From Sva-07 sp964592115 (GTDB taxonomy: Bacteria > Actinomycetota > Acidimicrobiia > Acidimicrobiales > Ilumatobacteraceae), in NCBI GenBank assembly GCA_964592115.1, contig CAZQCP010000076.1:1-14105 (forward strand): a DNA stretch of 14,105 nt. The letters are read 5' to 3'. Under the pieces are notes generated by a model, which saw only the letters and a program-made list of their open reading frames with translations, was not told where the DNA came from and searched no databases. The translations under genes and the position numbers were made by a program. Positions 1 through 8,878 of the stretch are shown here, piece after piece; the first letter of the stretch is position 1; every line of letters starts with the position of its first letter.

Positions 1-2
1 CC

Positions 3-35
3 GTCGCCGACCTCCGCAGCCTCTGCTTCGACTGA
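3..35 (+). CDS. probable 3' end of an unknown gene (last 10 codons)
   Basis: Reading from base 3 gives ten codons, VADLRSLCFD, followed by TGA at 33-35. Every one of the ten codons ends in C, which matches the strong GC3 bias of the definite genes here; the other frames lack this. This suggests the tail of a plus-strand gene entering from the left. Its function cannot be told. If real, palindrome cluster A lies between two convergent genes, as cluster B does. The evidence is only ten codons, so the call is tentative. Confidence 0.4.
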   Translation, partial: VADLRSLCFD

Positions 36-57
36 CCACGAGGGCAGTTGCATCCGC

Positions 58-234
58 GTGCTGGTTGCATCCGGGGTCAGACCCCAGATGCAACCAGCAC
101 AGGATCAGCTCCCCGCCACACACGTGCCGCCGTTGCATCTGGGGTCTGACCCCGGATGCAACCAGCACGCAGCGCTTCAGCTTCCCCACCACACACGTGC
201 CGCGGTTGCATCTGGGGTCTGACCCCGGATGCAA
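58..234. repeat. REP/BIME-like palindrome cluster A (three copies)
   Basis: Three near-perfect palindromes with centres at 79, 147 and 220. Each has outer arm TTGCAT/ATGCAA, a two-base step with one mismatch, inner arm GGGGTC/GACCCC and a single central base. Copy 1 is forward (core GGGGTCAGACCCC) and its arms extend to 58-100, with 20 of 21 pairs matching. Copies 2 (132-162) and 3 (206-234) are inverted. A half copy, TTGCATCC, lies at 48-55. Copies 2 and 3 sit in a direct repeat of period 73, including the shared lead CACACACGTGCCG. The cluster ends 15 bp before the alpha-glucosidase stop codon. It may act as an mRNA 3'-end hairpin; the family name is inferred from form. Confidence 0.9.
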
Positions 235-249
235 TCCCGCGTGCAGCGC

Positions 250-1949
250 TCAGGCGGGGGCGAGCCAGACGATCGTGTCGGCGGGGAGCTCGGTCGGGTC
301 GTCGATCGGTGACGAGGCGAGCAGTACGCGACCGGGCGGCATCGCCACCCCGACATCGCCCATGTTCAGCGTCACCCGGGTGCCAGCCCGATCGAAGTCG
401 ATGACGTCGGGGGCCGACTCGCGCAGCTCGAAGTCCTCCGACCCGCCGAAGAGCTCACGGCGCAGCGCGAGTGCCGTGCGGTACAAGGACAGCATCGAAT
501 CGGGATCGGCGGCCTGCGTCGCCGCCGACAGCGGACCGAACTCGGGCGGCTGCGGCAGCCACCCCGCAGCAGCGCCGAACCCGAACGACGGACCGTCGGG
601 TTCCCACGGGATCGGCACGCGGCAGCCGTCGCGCCCCTTCGCCGAGTGTCCCGATTGCTCCCACACCGGATCGTCGAGCACCTCGGGCGGCAGGTCCCAC
701 ACCTCGGGCAAGCCGAGCTCGTCGCCCTGATAGACGTAGACCGAGCCCGGCAGAGCGAGCGTCAGCAGACCCGCCGCCCGGGCGCGCCGCTGACCGCGTT
801 CGGTGTCGAGCGCATCGTGTGGACCGTCGAGCAGCCACATCCCCGGGATGATGTCGTTGGGCAGCCCATAGCGGGTGGCGTGACGGACGACATCGTGGTT
901 CGACAGCACCCACGTCGACGTCGACCCGACCGCGCGGGCGGCGGTGACGGCCGAGTCGATGATCTGCCTGAACGTCGGCCCGTCCCACGGGGCGCTCAGC
1001 AGATCGAAGTTGAACGCCTGGTGGTACTCGTCGGCGCGCAGGTAGCGCGGCAGCCGCTCCGGGGCGACCCACGCCTCCGCGACCATCATCCGGTCGTCGT
1101 CGTAGCCGTCAAGCACCTTCCGCCAGCGGCGGATGATCGGGTGGATCTCGTCGCGGTCCCAGTGCGGGTGGCCCGGATACCAATCGCGGTAGCCGTCCTG
1201 TAGCGGCTTGACCCAGTCCGCGTAATCGGACGCCTTCGCCAACCCGTGGGCGACGTCGATCCGGAATCCTGCCGCGCCCCGGTCGAGCCAGAAGCGCATC
1301 ACAGCCTCGAACTCCTCGACGACATCGGGGTGGTCCCAATTGACATCGGGTTGGCTCGGGTCGAACAGATGGAGGTACCACTCGCCGTCGGCGACGCGTG
1401 TCCACGCCGGGCCGCCGAACTGCGAGCGCCAGTTGTTGGGCGGCAGCTCTCCGTCATCACCGCGGCCAGGCAGGAAGTGGAACCGGGCGCGAGCCGGATC
1501 GCCGGGCGCCGCAGCAAGCGCCTCGACGAACCACTCGTGCTCCCACGACACATGGTTCGGCACGAGGTCGACGATGATCCGGATCCCGTGCTCGCGGGCG
1601 TCGGCGATCAGCTCGACCGCCTCGTCGACGGTGCCGAACTGCTCGTTGATCTGTCGGTAGTCAGCGACGTCGTAGCCGCCGTCGAGCAGTGGCGACTTGT
1701 ACCACGGGTTGAACCAGATCGCGTCGACGCCGAGGTCGCGGAGGTACGCCAGCCGGGCGCGCACGCCAGCGAGGTCGCCGGTGCCGTCACCGTTCCCGTC
1801 GGCGAACGACCGCGGGTACACCTGGTACACGACGCCCTGCCGCCACCACGGCTGCCCGTCATCCAGGCGAATCGCGGATGTCGATGTCGTCGTCGACGAT
1901 GTCACAGCGGTGCCAGGCACCTGTGTGACGCCTTCGCCGCTGGAGGCCG

Positions 1950-1965
<16 letters not shown>
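250..1965 (-). CDS. aglA: GH13 alpha-glucosidase (oligo-1,6-glucosidase/AglA type)
   Basis: 571 aa if it starts at GTG 1965. A glycoside hydrolase family 13 enzyme that likely cleaves alpha-glucosides brought in by the adjacent ABC transporter. No signal peptide is seen, so it is probably cytoplasmic. The (beta/alpha)8 domain opens at about residue 40 (WWRQGVVYQVYPRSF). Conserved region I is DLVPNH (133-138) and QPDVN is at 205-209. The nucleophile is D237 in GFRIDVAH, the acid/base E297 in VAEAW, and the third carboxylate D358 in SNHD. It overlaps the upstream ATPase gene: GTG 1953 overlaps that stop as GTGA, and GTG 1965 lies 16 bp inside. The start is uncertain because residues 13-22 are encoded by a 29-bp palindrome inside a Ser/Thr-rich leader; GTG 1905, just past it, is also possible. 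Exact substrate is unproven. Confidence 0.9.
1901..1929. repeat. 29-bp palindrome inside the 5' end of the GH13 gene
   Basis: Centred on A1915. The outer arm is GTCACA/TGTGAC, followed by a two-base mismatch and the inner arm GGTGCC/GGCACC around one A. Twelve of fourteen pairs match. The layout (6-2-6-1-6-2-6) is the same as the palindromes of clusters A-C, but the sequence is different. On the minus strand it reads in frame as VTQVPGTAVT of the GH13 leader. It could be a second family of REP-like element or an operator near the start of the gene. Confidence 0.75.
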
Positions 1966-3125
<1,160 letters not shown>

Positions 3126-3270
3126 CGGCGATCCTCCTGGTGGTTCGTTCGCGGACGCGCCGCCGGCGCCCGGACGGCAGATCCCGGAACGGACGCTAGC
3201 TGATCGCGTCCACGACGTCCGTCGACCGTCCGCAAGGCGCAGGCGCCCGGCACGGATAGCGTCGTACGAC
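3126..3270. promoter_or_regulatory. divergent promoter region between aglK and the hypothetical gene
   Basis: A 145-bp gap between divergent genes, so it must hold promoters for both. On the plus strand TAGCGT (3257-3262) fits a TANNNT -10 box placed for a leaderless transcript starting at GTG 3271. On the minus strand another TAGCGT (complement of 3193-3198) with a poor -35 would give a leader of about 60 nt for aglK. GGACGC/GCGTCC arms (3191-3196, 3206-3211) flank that box. No LacI-type operator like the one before aglE is seen. The promoter assignments are weak. Confidence 0.35.
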
Positions 3271-3864
3271 GTGAATCAGGCGAAGAACCGGATGCAGGCA
3301 CTCGGGCTGCTCGACCGTTCGTTCAAGGCGGCCAGCGACGAGGAGCTGACCGCCGCGATCGACGCGCTCGACGACGATCATCGTGAGGGGCTCGACGGCT
3401 TCGTCGAGGAACTGACCCCCGACGGCGTGCGAACGGCGGTGCGTGCCGGCCGCATCAACGGCGAGATGGAGGCGGTGGCGGCGATCATCAGCGACGCCTG
3501 TCTCGCCGACTGCATCAAAGAGCTCGGCGACCACGCTGACAACCCGTCGACCGATCAGCTCAACGAGGTGCTCCCCGGCATCGTCGAACGCCACGGCGTG
3601 GCGGTCACCCGGATCATGCTCGCCGCAACGGTGGCCGGCGAGGCACCCGCCTCGGCGATCATCCGCGACCTGTTGAAGCACGACGACGTCATCGCATTGC
3701 CGAAGCCCGACGAGGTCACGATCGCACCGCTGATCGATACGCAGAAGCGCTCCGACGAGGAGCAAGCCGAGCTACGCGCCAAGCGCGCCGAGGCCAAGCG
3801 GGCCAAGAAGGAAGCCGAGCGCGCCCGCAAGGCCCAATCCGCCGCCGCCCGCAACCGCGCCTGA
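3271..3864 (+). CDS. conserved-looking hypothetical protein with charged C-terminal tail
   Basis: 197 aa from GTG 3271; function not recognised. Residues 1 to about 150 look like a soluble, acidic, mostly helical domain (LLDRSFKAASDEELTAAIDAL near the start). From about 155 the chain becomes a Lys/Arg/Glu/Ala-rich helix or coiled coil (repeats of AKRAEAKRAKKEAERARKA type), which could bind nucleic acid or another protein. No signal peptide or membrane segment is seen. There is no clear Shine-Dalgarno before GTG 3271; ATG 3292 is an alternative. A longer reading frame upstream runs into the divergent aglK gene and is rejected. It is the only complete plus-strand gene here, and it separates the transporter genes from their ATPase. 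Two forward palindromes follow its stop. Regular GC3 usage supports real coding. Confidence 0.75.
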   Translation: MNQAKNRMQALGLLDRSFKAASDEELTAAIDALDDDHREGLDGFVEELTPDGVRTAVRAGRINGEMEAVAAIISDACLADCIKELGDHADNPSTDQLNEVLPGIVERHGVAVTRIMLAATVAGEAPASAIIRDLLKHDDVIALPKPDEVTIAPLIDTQKRSDEEQAELRAKRAEAKRAKKEAERARKAQSAAARNRA

Positions 3865-3873
3865 CCGAGCGCC

Positions 3874-4036
3874 GATTGCATCCGGGGTCAGACCCCACAT
3901 GCAATCACGCACCGACCTGGCTGCCTGCGGAGACGATTGCATCCGGGGTCAGACCCCACATGCAACGGCGCACCAGCGCCAGACCGGCCAAAATGACATG
4001 TGCTGTTGCATGTGGGGTCTGACCCCGGATGCAATC
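3874..4036. repeat. REP/BIME-like palindrome cluster B (three copies)
   Basis: Three copies of the same palindrome as cluster A, at 3874-3906 and 3937-3965 (both forward) and 4006-4034 (inverted), with centres 3890, 3951 and 4020. All three carry a private variant: the step before the ATGCAA arm is AC (GT on the inverted copy) where cluster A has AG. The inverted copy is preceded by GGCCAAAATGACATGTGCTG, a diverged form of the lead sequence in cluster C. The cluster fills the gap between two convergent genes, 9 bp after one stop codon and 1 bp from the other. Hairpins here could shield both mRNA 3' ends. Confidence 0.92.
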
Positions 4037-4037
4037 G

Positions 4038-4991
4038 TCAGCCCTTGACGGAGCCGGCGAGGATGCCACGCACGAAGAAGCGCTGGAGCAAGAAGAACAC
4101 GGCGAGCGGCACCGCAGCTTGGAGGAACGCGCCGGCCGTGAGCAGGTGTTCGGACTGGCCGAACTGGCCGGTCTGGGCGGCGATCACGACCGTCGACGGT
4201 GCCGCCGCTTCGTTCGAGCCGATCATCGTGACGGCGATCAGATAGTCGTTCCACGTCCACAGGAACTGGAAGATCGCAAACGCCGCGAGCACCGGCACCG
4301 ACAACGGGAGCACGAGCCGGTAGAAGATCTTGAAGTGCCCGGCACCGTCGATGCGTGCCGACTCGAAGATGTCGCGCGGCAGCGACGAGATGTAGTTGTG
4401 CAACAAGAAGATGGCGAATGGCATCGCGAACGCGGTGTGACTGAGCCAGACCGCGGTGGTGGTGCCCGCCAGGTTGAGGTCGGGGAAGACGGTGATCGTC
4501 TTGTCGAGGTACGGGATGGTCCAGTGGGCGCCGTTGACGTACACCAAGAGCAGCGGAACGAGCGCCACCTGGAGCGGCACCGCGAGCAGTGCAACCGTGC
4601 CGATGAACAGGCCCTGACGATGCTTGAAGTCGATCCACGCAAACGCGTACGCAGCGAACGCGGCGAACGCGATCGGGATGATCGTGGCCGGCAGGGCGAT
4701 CGCGAACGAGTTCGTCAGGCCCCGCTGCATGCCTCCCGCCGCCGTCGTGCCGAGGACCTCACGGTAGTTCTCCAGCGTGAAGTCACCGACGTCTCGCCAG
4801 GCGGTCCACCAACCGCTCGACCGTTGCGCGTCGCGGGTGCGGACGGAGTTGATCAAGAGCCCGAGCGTGGGAATACTCCACACCATCACGAGCAGCCACA
4901 GCACCCACGTGGGGATCGTGCGCATGAAACGGTAGGCAGCGCCCGTCGCCCCCGAGCTCGGCTGATCCGGGTTGACGATGCCCGACGTCAT
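4038..4991 (-). CDS. aglG: alpha-glucoside/sugar ABC transporter permease (MalG/AglG type)
   Basis: 317 aa inner-membrane permease, partner of the AglF-like permease in a CUT1 sugar importer. About six membrane segments are visible, the first at about residues 28-48 (TWVLWLLVMVWSIPTLGLLI). The EAA motif that docks onto the ATPase is ESARIDGAGHFKIFYRLVLP at about 205-225. The C-terminus VRGILAGSVKG is typical of MalG proteins, so the 3' end is intact although a palindrome begins 1 bp beyond the stop. ATG 4991 has GAGG 7 bp upstream. It lies 31 bp after aglF, and a 12-codon reading frame overlaps both genes by ATGA. It is cotranscribed with aglF; the exact sugar is inferred from the neighbouring GH13 enzyme and binding protein. 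Confidence 0.92.
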   Translation of the reverse strand: MTSGIVNPDQPSSGATGAAYRFMRTIPTWVLWLLVMVWSIPTLGLLINSVRTRDAQRSSGWWTAWRDVGDFTLENYREVLGTTAAGGMQRGLTNSFAIALPATIIPIAFAAFAAYAFAWIDFKHRQGLFIGTVALLAVPLQVALVPLLLVYVNGAHWTIPYLDKTITVFPDLNLAGTTTAVWLSHTAFAMPFAIFLLHNYISSLPRDIFESARIDGAGHFKIFYRLVLPLSVPVLAAFAIFQFLWTWNDYLIAVTMIGSNEAAAPSTVVIAAQTGQFGQSEHLLTAGAFLQAAVPLAVFFLLQRFFVRGILAGSVKG

Positions 4992-5026
4992 GATCCGACC
5001 TCGCCGGTCGCGGCGCTCACACTCAT
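4988..5026 (-). other. possible 12-codon coupling ORF between aglF and aglG
   Basis: Reads MSVSAATGEVGS. Its ATG overlaps the aglF stop as ATGA, and its TGA overlaps the aglG ATG as ATGA. Ribosomes finishing aglF could pass through it and re-start on aglG. It may be accidental, because the GAGG inside it can serve aglG directly. Confidence 0.3.
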
Positions 5027-7152
5027 GCCGGCCTCTCGATGCGGCGGATGTTGAGCCACATGATCGGGATCACCGACACGAACAGCACCACGGCGAGCGC
5101 CGAGCCGAGCCCGAGGTTCGTCTGGCCGAACGCCGTGATCCACATCTGGTTGGCGATCACCTGCGTGCCGAAGTTGCCGTTCGTCATGGCGTAGACGATG
5201 TCGAAGACCTTCATCACGGTCACGAACAGCGACGTGGTGACGACGCCGATCGTCGGCGCGATCTGCGGCAGCGTGATGCGCCAGAACACCTGCGTGTCCG
5301 TGGCGCCGTCGACCTTGGCCGCTTCGACGAGCTCGGTCGGCACCGCCTTGATCGCCGCCGACAAGATGACCATGGCGAAGCCGGTCTGCACCCAGATCAA
5401 CACGACCATCAGCCACATGTTGTTGAACGGGCCCTCCTGGAGGAACAGGACCGGCTTGGCGATCACGTCGCCGTCACGCTCGATGAAGCCGCCGAGCCCC
5501 GGACCGAGGATGCGGTAGATGAGGTACAGCATGAACAACGAGAACCCGATGGCGAAGCCGACCATCGTGTTCGACTTCGTGTCGACGCCGAGCTTGATGA
5601 AGAACGCGAACAGGATGATCAGCAAGAACAGCGCGATCAGCCAGACGGTCTTGCCGAGCGAGGAGTGTGTGCTCTGGCCGACCCAGACCCAGAACGCGTT
5701 CATGACGCCCGTCTGCTCCTGGCTGACGTCGCGAGCCTGGTACATGAAGCGCCAGATGATGCCGGCGCCGATGAACGAGATCGCCATCGGCAAGAACACC
5801 AACGACTTCGCCGCGTTCTCCGCTTTGGCGCGATCGGCGAGCACGGCGACGGCGAGACCGAGCCCGGTCGCCAACGATGTGACGACGATGACCCACCACA
5901 CGTTGTTGAAGATCGTGCCGCGGATCGACGACAGGATCGCACACGACAAGAAGAACATCCCCACGACCACCGGTCCGAGTGAGCTCGGGCTCTTCTCGAA
6001 CGGCTGCGCCGTACGCCGACCAGCGAACACGCCGACGAGGATCCCGAGGGCGAACAACGCCAACGCGATGAAGAACAACTGGCTCGTGAACATGTTCTGC
6101 CAGTTGTCGAAGTTGACCGAGTTCTTGCTCCGGAAGATCGCCTCGTAGTTGTCCTTGCCGACGTATTCGCGCCCGTTTCGATTGTGGAACGAGAGGTAGA
6201 TCGTGCGGATCAACGGGGCGAGCAAGCCGAAGACGATGAACGCGACTGCCGGAGTGACGAAGATCCACGAGCGCGAGCGTCGTTCGATCCGCCTGCGCTT
6301 GTTGGCATCGGGCGGAGTGGCGAGGCCGAAGCGGACCCCGAAGATCGCCGCCGGCACGACCGTGGCGTAGACGATGCCGAGGAAGTTCCCACGCCCGACC
6401 TCGGCGCCACCCCACGCACCGACGACCCAGCCAACGGCCACACCGGACAGCACCGACAGCGGCGCGCTCTTCGCGCCGTACCGCCACAGCCCGAGCAGTC
6501 CGAACACGGCGGCACCCACACCGGTGCACACCCACAGCTTCGTCCAGTCGATGAGCGGCCAGGCCGACCTATCGAACGCGTACGCGGTGAGGAACCCGAA
6601 CGCGACGAAGCCGACGATCGCCAGCGGCAGCCGGGCGAGCTGCTGGCGCGGTGCGCTGAGCACGAACATCACCAGCCCGAGCGCGACACCGCCGATGAGC
6701 CCCCACAACAGCCCGTTGATGTCGAACGGTTCCGTCCGCCAACCCGTGACGTCGTTGAAGACGCCCTGCCCGACGAAGTCGACGCGCTTGTCGAACAGGC
6801 TGCGCAAGAGCCCGTTCGCCTCGAGCACGAAGAAGCAAACGAAGCCGAGCGCTACGCCGACGATCGTGTTGAAGCGCGTCCAGTGGGCGTACGCCTGGTC
6901 GAACAACACGTTGGCGCCGATCCACAGCACGGCAGTCAGCGCGACGGCAGCGGCGACCTTCAGCGCGGTCTCGGCCATGTCGCGCGGGCCGACGTAGTAG
7001 AGCAAGAACGCGGCGAGGGCAACGAACACGACGACGCGCATCACCACGCCGACGTTCAGCGGCGATCGCTTCGGTTCCGACGACGTCTGCTTGGGGATCG
7101 GTGCAGAGGGTGCCGCAGGCGCCGCCGCGGCGTTGTCTTCGATGACGGACAT
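5023..7152 (-). CDS. aglF: sugar ABC transporter permease with long membrane N-terminal extension (MalF/AglF type)
   Basis: 709 aa from ATG 7152 (AAGGGGG Shine-Dalgarno just upstream). The C-terminal half is a MalF-type permease: a membrane segment near residue 310 (IFVTPAVAFIVFGLLAPLI), several more, and the EAA loop ELVEAAKVDGATDTQVFW at about 603-620, before the last segments. The N-terminal ~300 residues are unusual. After an Ala/Pro-rich start there are about eight further hydrophobic stretches (for example VVVFVALAAFLLYYV, LLWGLIGGVALGLVMFVL, VLSGVAVGWVVGAWGG). Common CUT1 permeases are about 300 aa and E. coli MalF is 514. GTG-type starts further upstream lack a ribosome site. It is upstream of aglG and downstream of aglE, after a hairpin-rich gap. 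Confidence 0.9.
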   Translation of the reverse strand: MSVIEDNAAAAPAAPSAPIPKQTSSEPKRSPLNVGVVMRVVVFVALAAFLLYYVGPRDMAETALKVAAAVALTAVLWIGANVLFDQAYAHWTRFNTIVGVALGFVCFFVLEANGLLRSLFDKRVDFVGQGVFNDVTGWRTEPFDINGLLWGLIGGVALGLVMFVLSAPRQQLARLPLAIVGFVAFGFLTAYAFDRSAWPLIDWTKLWVCTGVGAAVFGLLGLWRYGAKSAPLSVLSGVAVGWVVGAWGGAEVGRGNFLGIVYATVVPAAIFGVRFGLATPPDANKRRRIERRSRSWIFVTPAVAFIVFGLLAPLIRTIYLSFHNRNGREYVGKDNYEAIFRSKNSVNFDNWQNMFTSQLFFIALALFALGILVGVFAGRRTAQPFEKSPSSLGPVVVGMFFLSCAILSSIRGTIFNNVWWVIVVTSLATGLGLAVAVLADRAKAENAAKSLVFLPMAISFIGAGIIWRFMYQARDVSQEQTGVMNAFWVWVGQSTHSSLGKTVWLIALFLLIILFAFFIKLGVDTKSNTMVGFAIGFSLFMLYLIYRILGPGLGGFIERDGDVIAKPVLFLQEGPFNNMWLMVVLIWVQTGFAMVILSAAIKAVPTELVEAAKVDGATDTQVFWRITLPQIAPTIGVVTTSLFVTVMKVFDIVYAMTNGNFGTQVIANQMWITAFGQTNLGLGSALAVVLFVSVIPIMWLNIRRIERPA

Positions 7153-7195
7153 GCGCACCCCCTTCGACCGATCGGTACCGGGCCTTGACACTAGG

Positions 7196-7241
7196 CGAAA
7201 ACGAAACGGTGCCGGCGACCTCATCGATCGCCGACACCGTT
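7196..7241 (-). terminator. terminator-like hairpin between aglE and aglF
   Basis: In the minus-strand transcript, 14-nt arms (7228-7241 and 7205-7218) pair with one G-U wobble around a 9-nt loop, and TCGTTTTCGCC follows the stem. This resembles an intrinsic terminator, with an interrupted T tract. It lies 150 bp after the aglE stop and 53 bp before the aglF start, so it probably acts as a partial terminator that lets some transcripts continue. Confidence 0.55.
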
Positions 7242-7303
7242 GTGCTACCTCCAGCGTTCACTCGCTGAAGGGTGTTCGTCGAGCCCCCGCTCAGGTCAGC
7301 TCA

Positions 7304-7384
7304 GCCGGCGAGGGAAGCGCCGGCGACGAGCCGGAGTCGGGCCGACCAACCGGGCCCCACCGCGGCGTCGCGGTGAGGCCCGAC
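7304..7384 (-). other. paired hairpins after the aglE stop
   Basis: The first hairpin downstream of aglE has 13-nt arms (7369-7381 and 7352-7364) with one wobble and a 4-nt loop. It starts 10 nt after the stop codon. A competing 8-bp stem pairs 7336-7343 with 7377-7384. A separate perfect 7-bp stem pairs 7304-7310 with 7318-7324. No T tract follows. These probably protect the aglE mRNA 3' end. Confidence 0.55.
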
Positions 7385-7390
7385 AGATCG

Positions 7391-8803
7391 TCACGGCCAG
7401 GATGCCTCGATCGTGGCGGTGGCCGTCGCGGCGTCGACATCTCCGTTGACGAACGACGTGCCCTCCGTCCAGAACGAGCCCGAGCCGACTTCGGCCGGCA
7501 TGTTGTCGGAGCCATCGAACGCCGCCGGATCGGCGGTCTGCAGTTCGTTGATGAAGCCCTGCTCCAGGTCGGCCCACAGGCTCAGGTCGGCGTTGGAGTT
7601 GCCGGTGAGGAACCCGGACAACTCGCCGCCGACGCGGTCGCGCTGCGCGGCTTGGCGGGCATTGGCGAACTCAGCCGAACCGAGGTACTCCATCACCTGC
7701 CACACCTCGGGAGCGTCGCGGAACGCACCGGCGTTGATGCCGCCGACCAGGACCGGGTGGCCCTCGTCAGCCGGGAAGTAGAACGTGCTCACTTCACCGT
7801 CACCATCGCCGAACACGGTGCCGTCGGGGAAGAAGGCGCTGTAGAAGCTCGCCTGACGGTGCATCATGCACTGGCCCTCCACGAGTGGCTCGCCGTTGTT
7901 GCCGAAGGCCGTCGCGGCGATCGATCCGTCGGCTGCGTACACCGCGCCATCCTTGGTCCAGAGACCATCCGGGCCGGCGATCTCGTTGAACGTGTCGATG
8001 ATCGGCTGATCGTCGAACGGCACCTCGTGGGCGACCCACTGGTTGTAGTAGTCGATCCCCTGCTCTCGCAGGACGAGTTCTTCGACCCAGTCGGTGAACG
8101 GCCATCCGGTCGCTGGGCCCGACTCGATGCCGACACACAGCGGTGTGTCACCGTTGGCGATCATCTCATCGGTGAGGTCCTTGAACTCGGTCAGCGTCTC
8201 GGGAACCGCGTAGCCCTTCTCCTCCCACACACTCGGGACGTACCAGACCGTTGACTTGAAGTCGGACTTGAACGGCACGCCGTACTGGGTGCCGTCGACG
8301 TTCGAGAACGCCATGTAGCTGTCTGCCCAGTTCTCCGACACCGATGCCACGACGTCGTCTGGCACCGGCAGCAGATCGCCATCCTGGGCGAACTGGGCGA
8401 GCTTGCCCGGCTGCGGGAACGCGGCGATGTCCGGCGGGTTGCCGGCGAGCACCTGCACGTTGATCTGCTGCTCGAAGTCGCGGCGACCGACGTAGGTGAT
8501 GTCGATGCCGTTGGCCGCACCGAACTCGGCCAGGGCGTCGGCCATGGCGCCCGCTTCGTTCTCGGAGTCCTCGACGCCGAACACGGTCACCGAACCGGCC
8601 GAGCCTGGACCCGGAGTCTCGGGCAACGGTTCGGTGGTCTCTGTGTCACCGCCTTCGGTCGTGTCGGGTGCATCGGTGGTGTCCGGAGCTTGCGTCGAGT
8701 CGGTGTCGGAGCCACCGCCGTCGTCGTCTTCGGTACCGCAGGCAGCTGCCGTGAGTGCCAGGACAACCGGCACGGCGGCGAGCTTCAACCAGCGCTTCCT
8801 CAT
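7391..8803 (-). CDS. aglE: lipoprotein sugar-binding protein of ABC importer (AglE-like)
   Basis: 470 aa from ATG 8803, with Shine-Dalgarno-like GGGGGA just upstream. Extracytoplasmic solute-binding protein (family 1), lipid-anchored outside the membrane, delivering sugar to the AglF/AglG permeases. The N-terminus MRKRWLKLAAVPVVLALTAA is a signal peptide ending at a lipobox-type Cys, C22. A Thr/Asp/Glu-rich linker runs to about residue 72, then the binding domain (SVTVFGVEDSENEAG). GRRDFEQQINVQVLAGNPPD, FPQPGKLAQF and ESGPATGWPFTDWVEE resemble alpha-glucoside-binding AglE proteins. It is the first gene of the transporter operon, preceded by a LacI-type operator. In-frame codons continue upstream through the cluster C palindromes, but the signal peptide fixes the start. 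Sugar specificity is inferred. Confidence 0.92.
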   Translation of the reverse strand: MRKRWLKLAAVPVVLALTAAACGTEDDDGGGSDTDSTQAPDTTDAPDTTEGGDTETTEPLPETPGPGSAGSVTVFGVEDSENEAGAMADALAEFGAANGIDITYVGRRDFEQQINVQVLAGNPPDIAAFPQPGKLAQFAQDGDLLPVPDDVVASVSENWADSYMAFSNVDGTQYGVPFKSDFKSTVWYVPSVWEEKGYAVPETLTEFKDLTDEMIANGDTPLCVGIESGPATGWPFTDWVEELVLREQGIDYYNQWVAHEVPFDDQPIIDTFNEIAGPDGLWTKDGAVYAADGSIAATAFGNNGEPLVEGQCMMHRQASFYSAFFPDGTVFGDGDGEVSTFYFPADEGHPVLVGGINAGAFRDAPEVWQVMEYLGSAEFANARQAAQRDRVGGELSGFLTGNSNADLSLWADLEQGFINELQTADPAAFDGSDNMPAEVGSGSFWTEGTSFVNGDVDAATATATIEASWP

Positions 8804-8864
8804 GTCTTCCCCCTTCAGGGTCGTGGGTTCGCGGTTCACGTGTGACCAGGTCGAGCCTGGTCGC

Positions 8865-8878
8865 TGCAAACGCTTGCA
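8865..8878. promoter_or_regulatory. LacI/GalR-family operator upstream of aglE
   Basis: TGCAAACGCTTGCA matches the LacI/GalR-family consensus TGNAANCGNTTNCA, with a central CG and six of seven symmetric pairs. It lies 62 bp upstream of the aglE start codon. LacI-type repressors commonly control alpha-glucoside operons (AglR in rhizobia). No LacI-family gene is in the window, so the repressor is encoded elsewhere. Confidence 0.75.

Noticed and set aside
4029..5982. Long plus-strand open frames opposite the permease genes
   Set aside because: Low-complexity Arg/Glu/Asp/His-rich products, mirror frames of membrane-protein codons.
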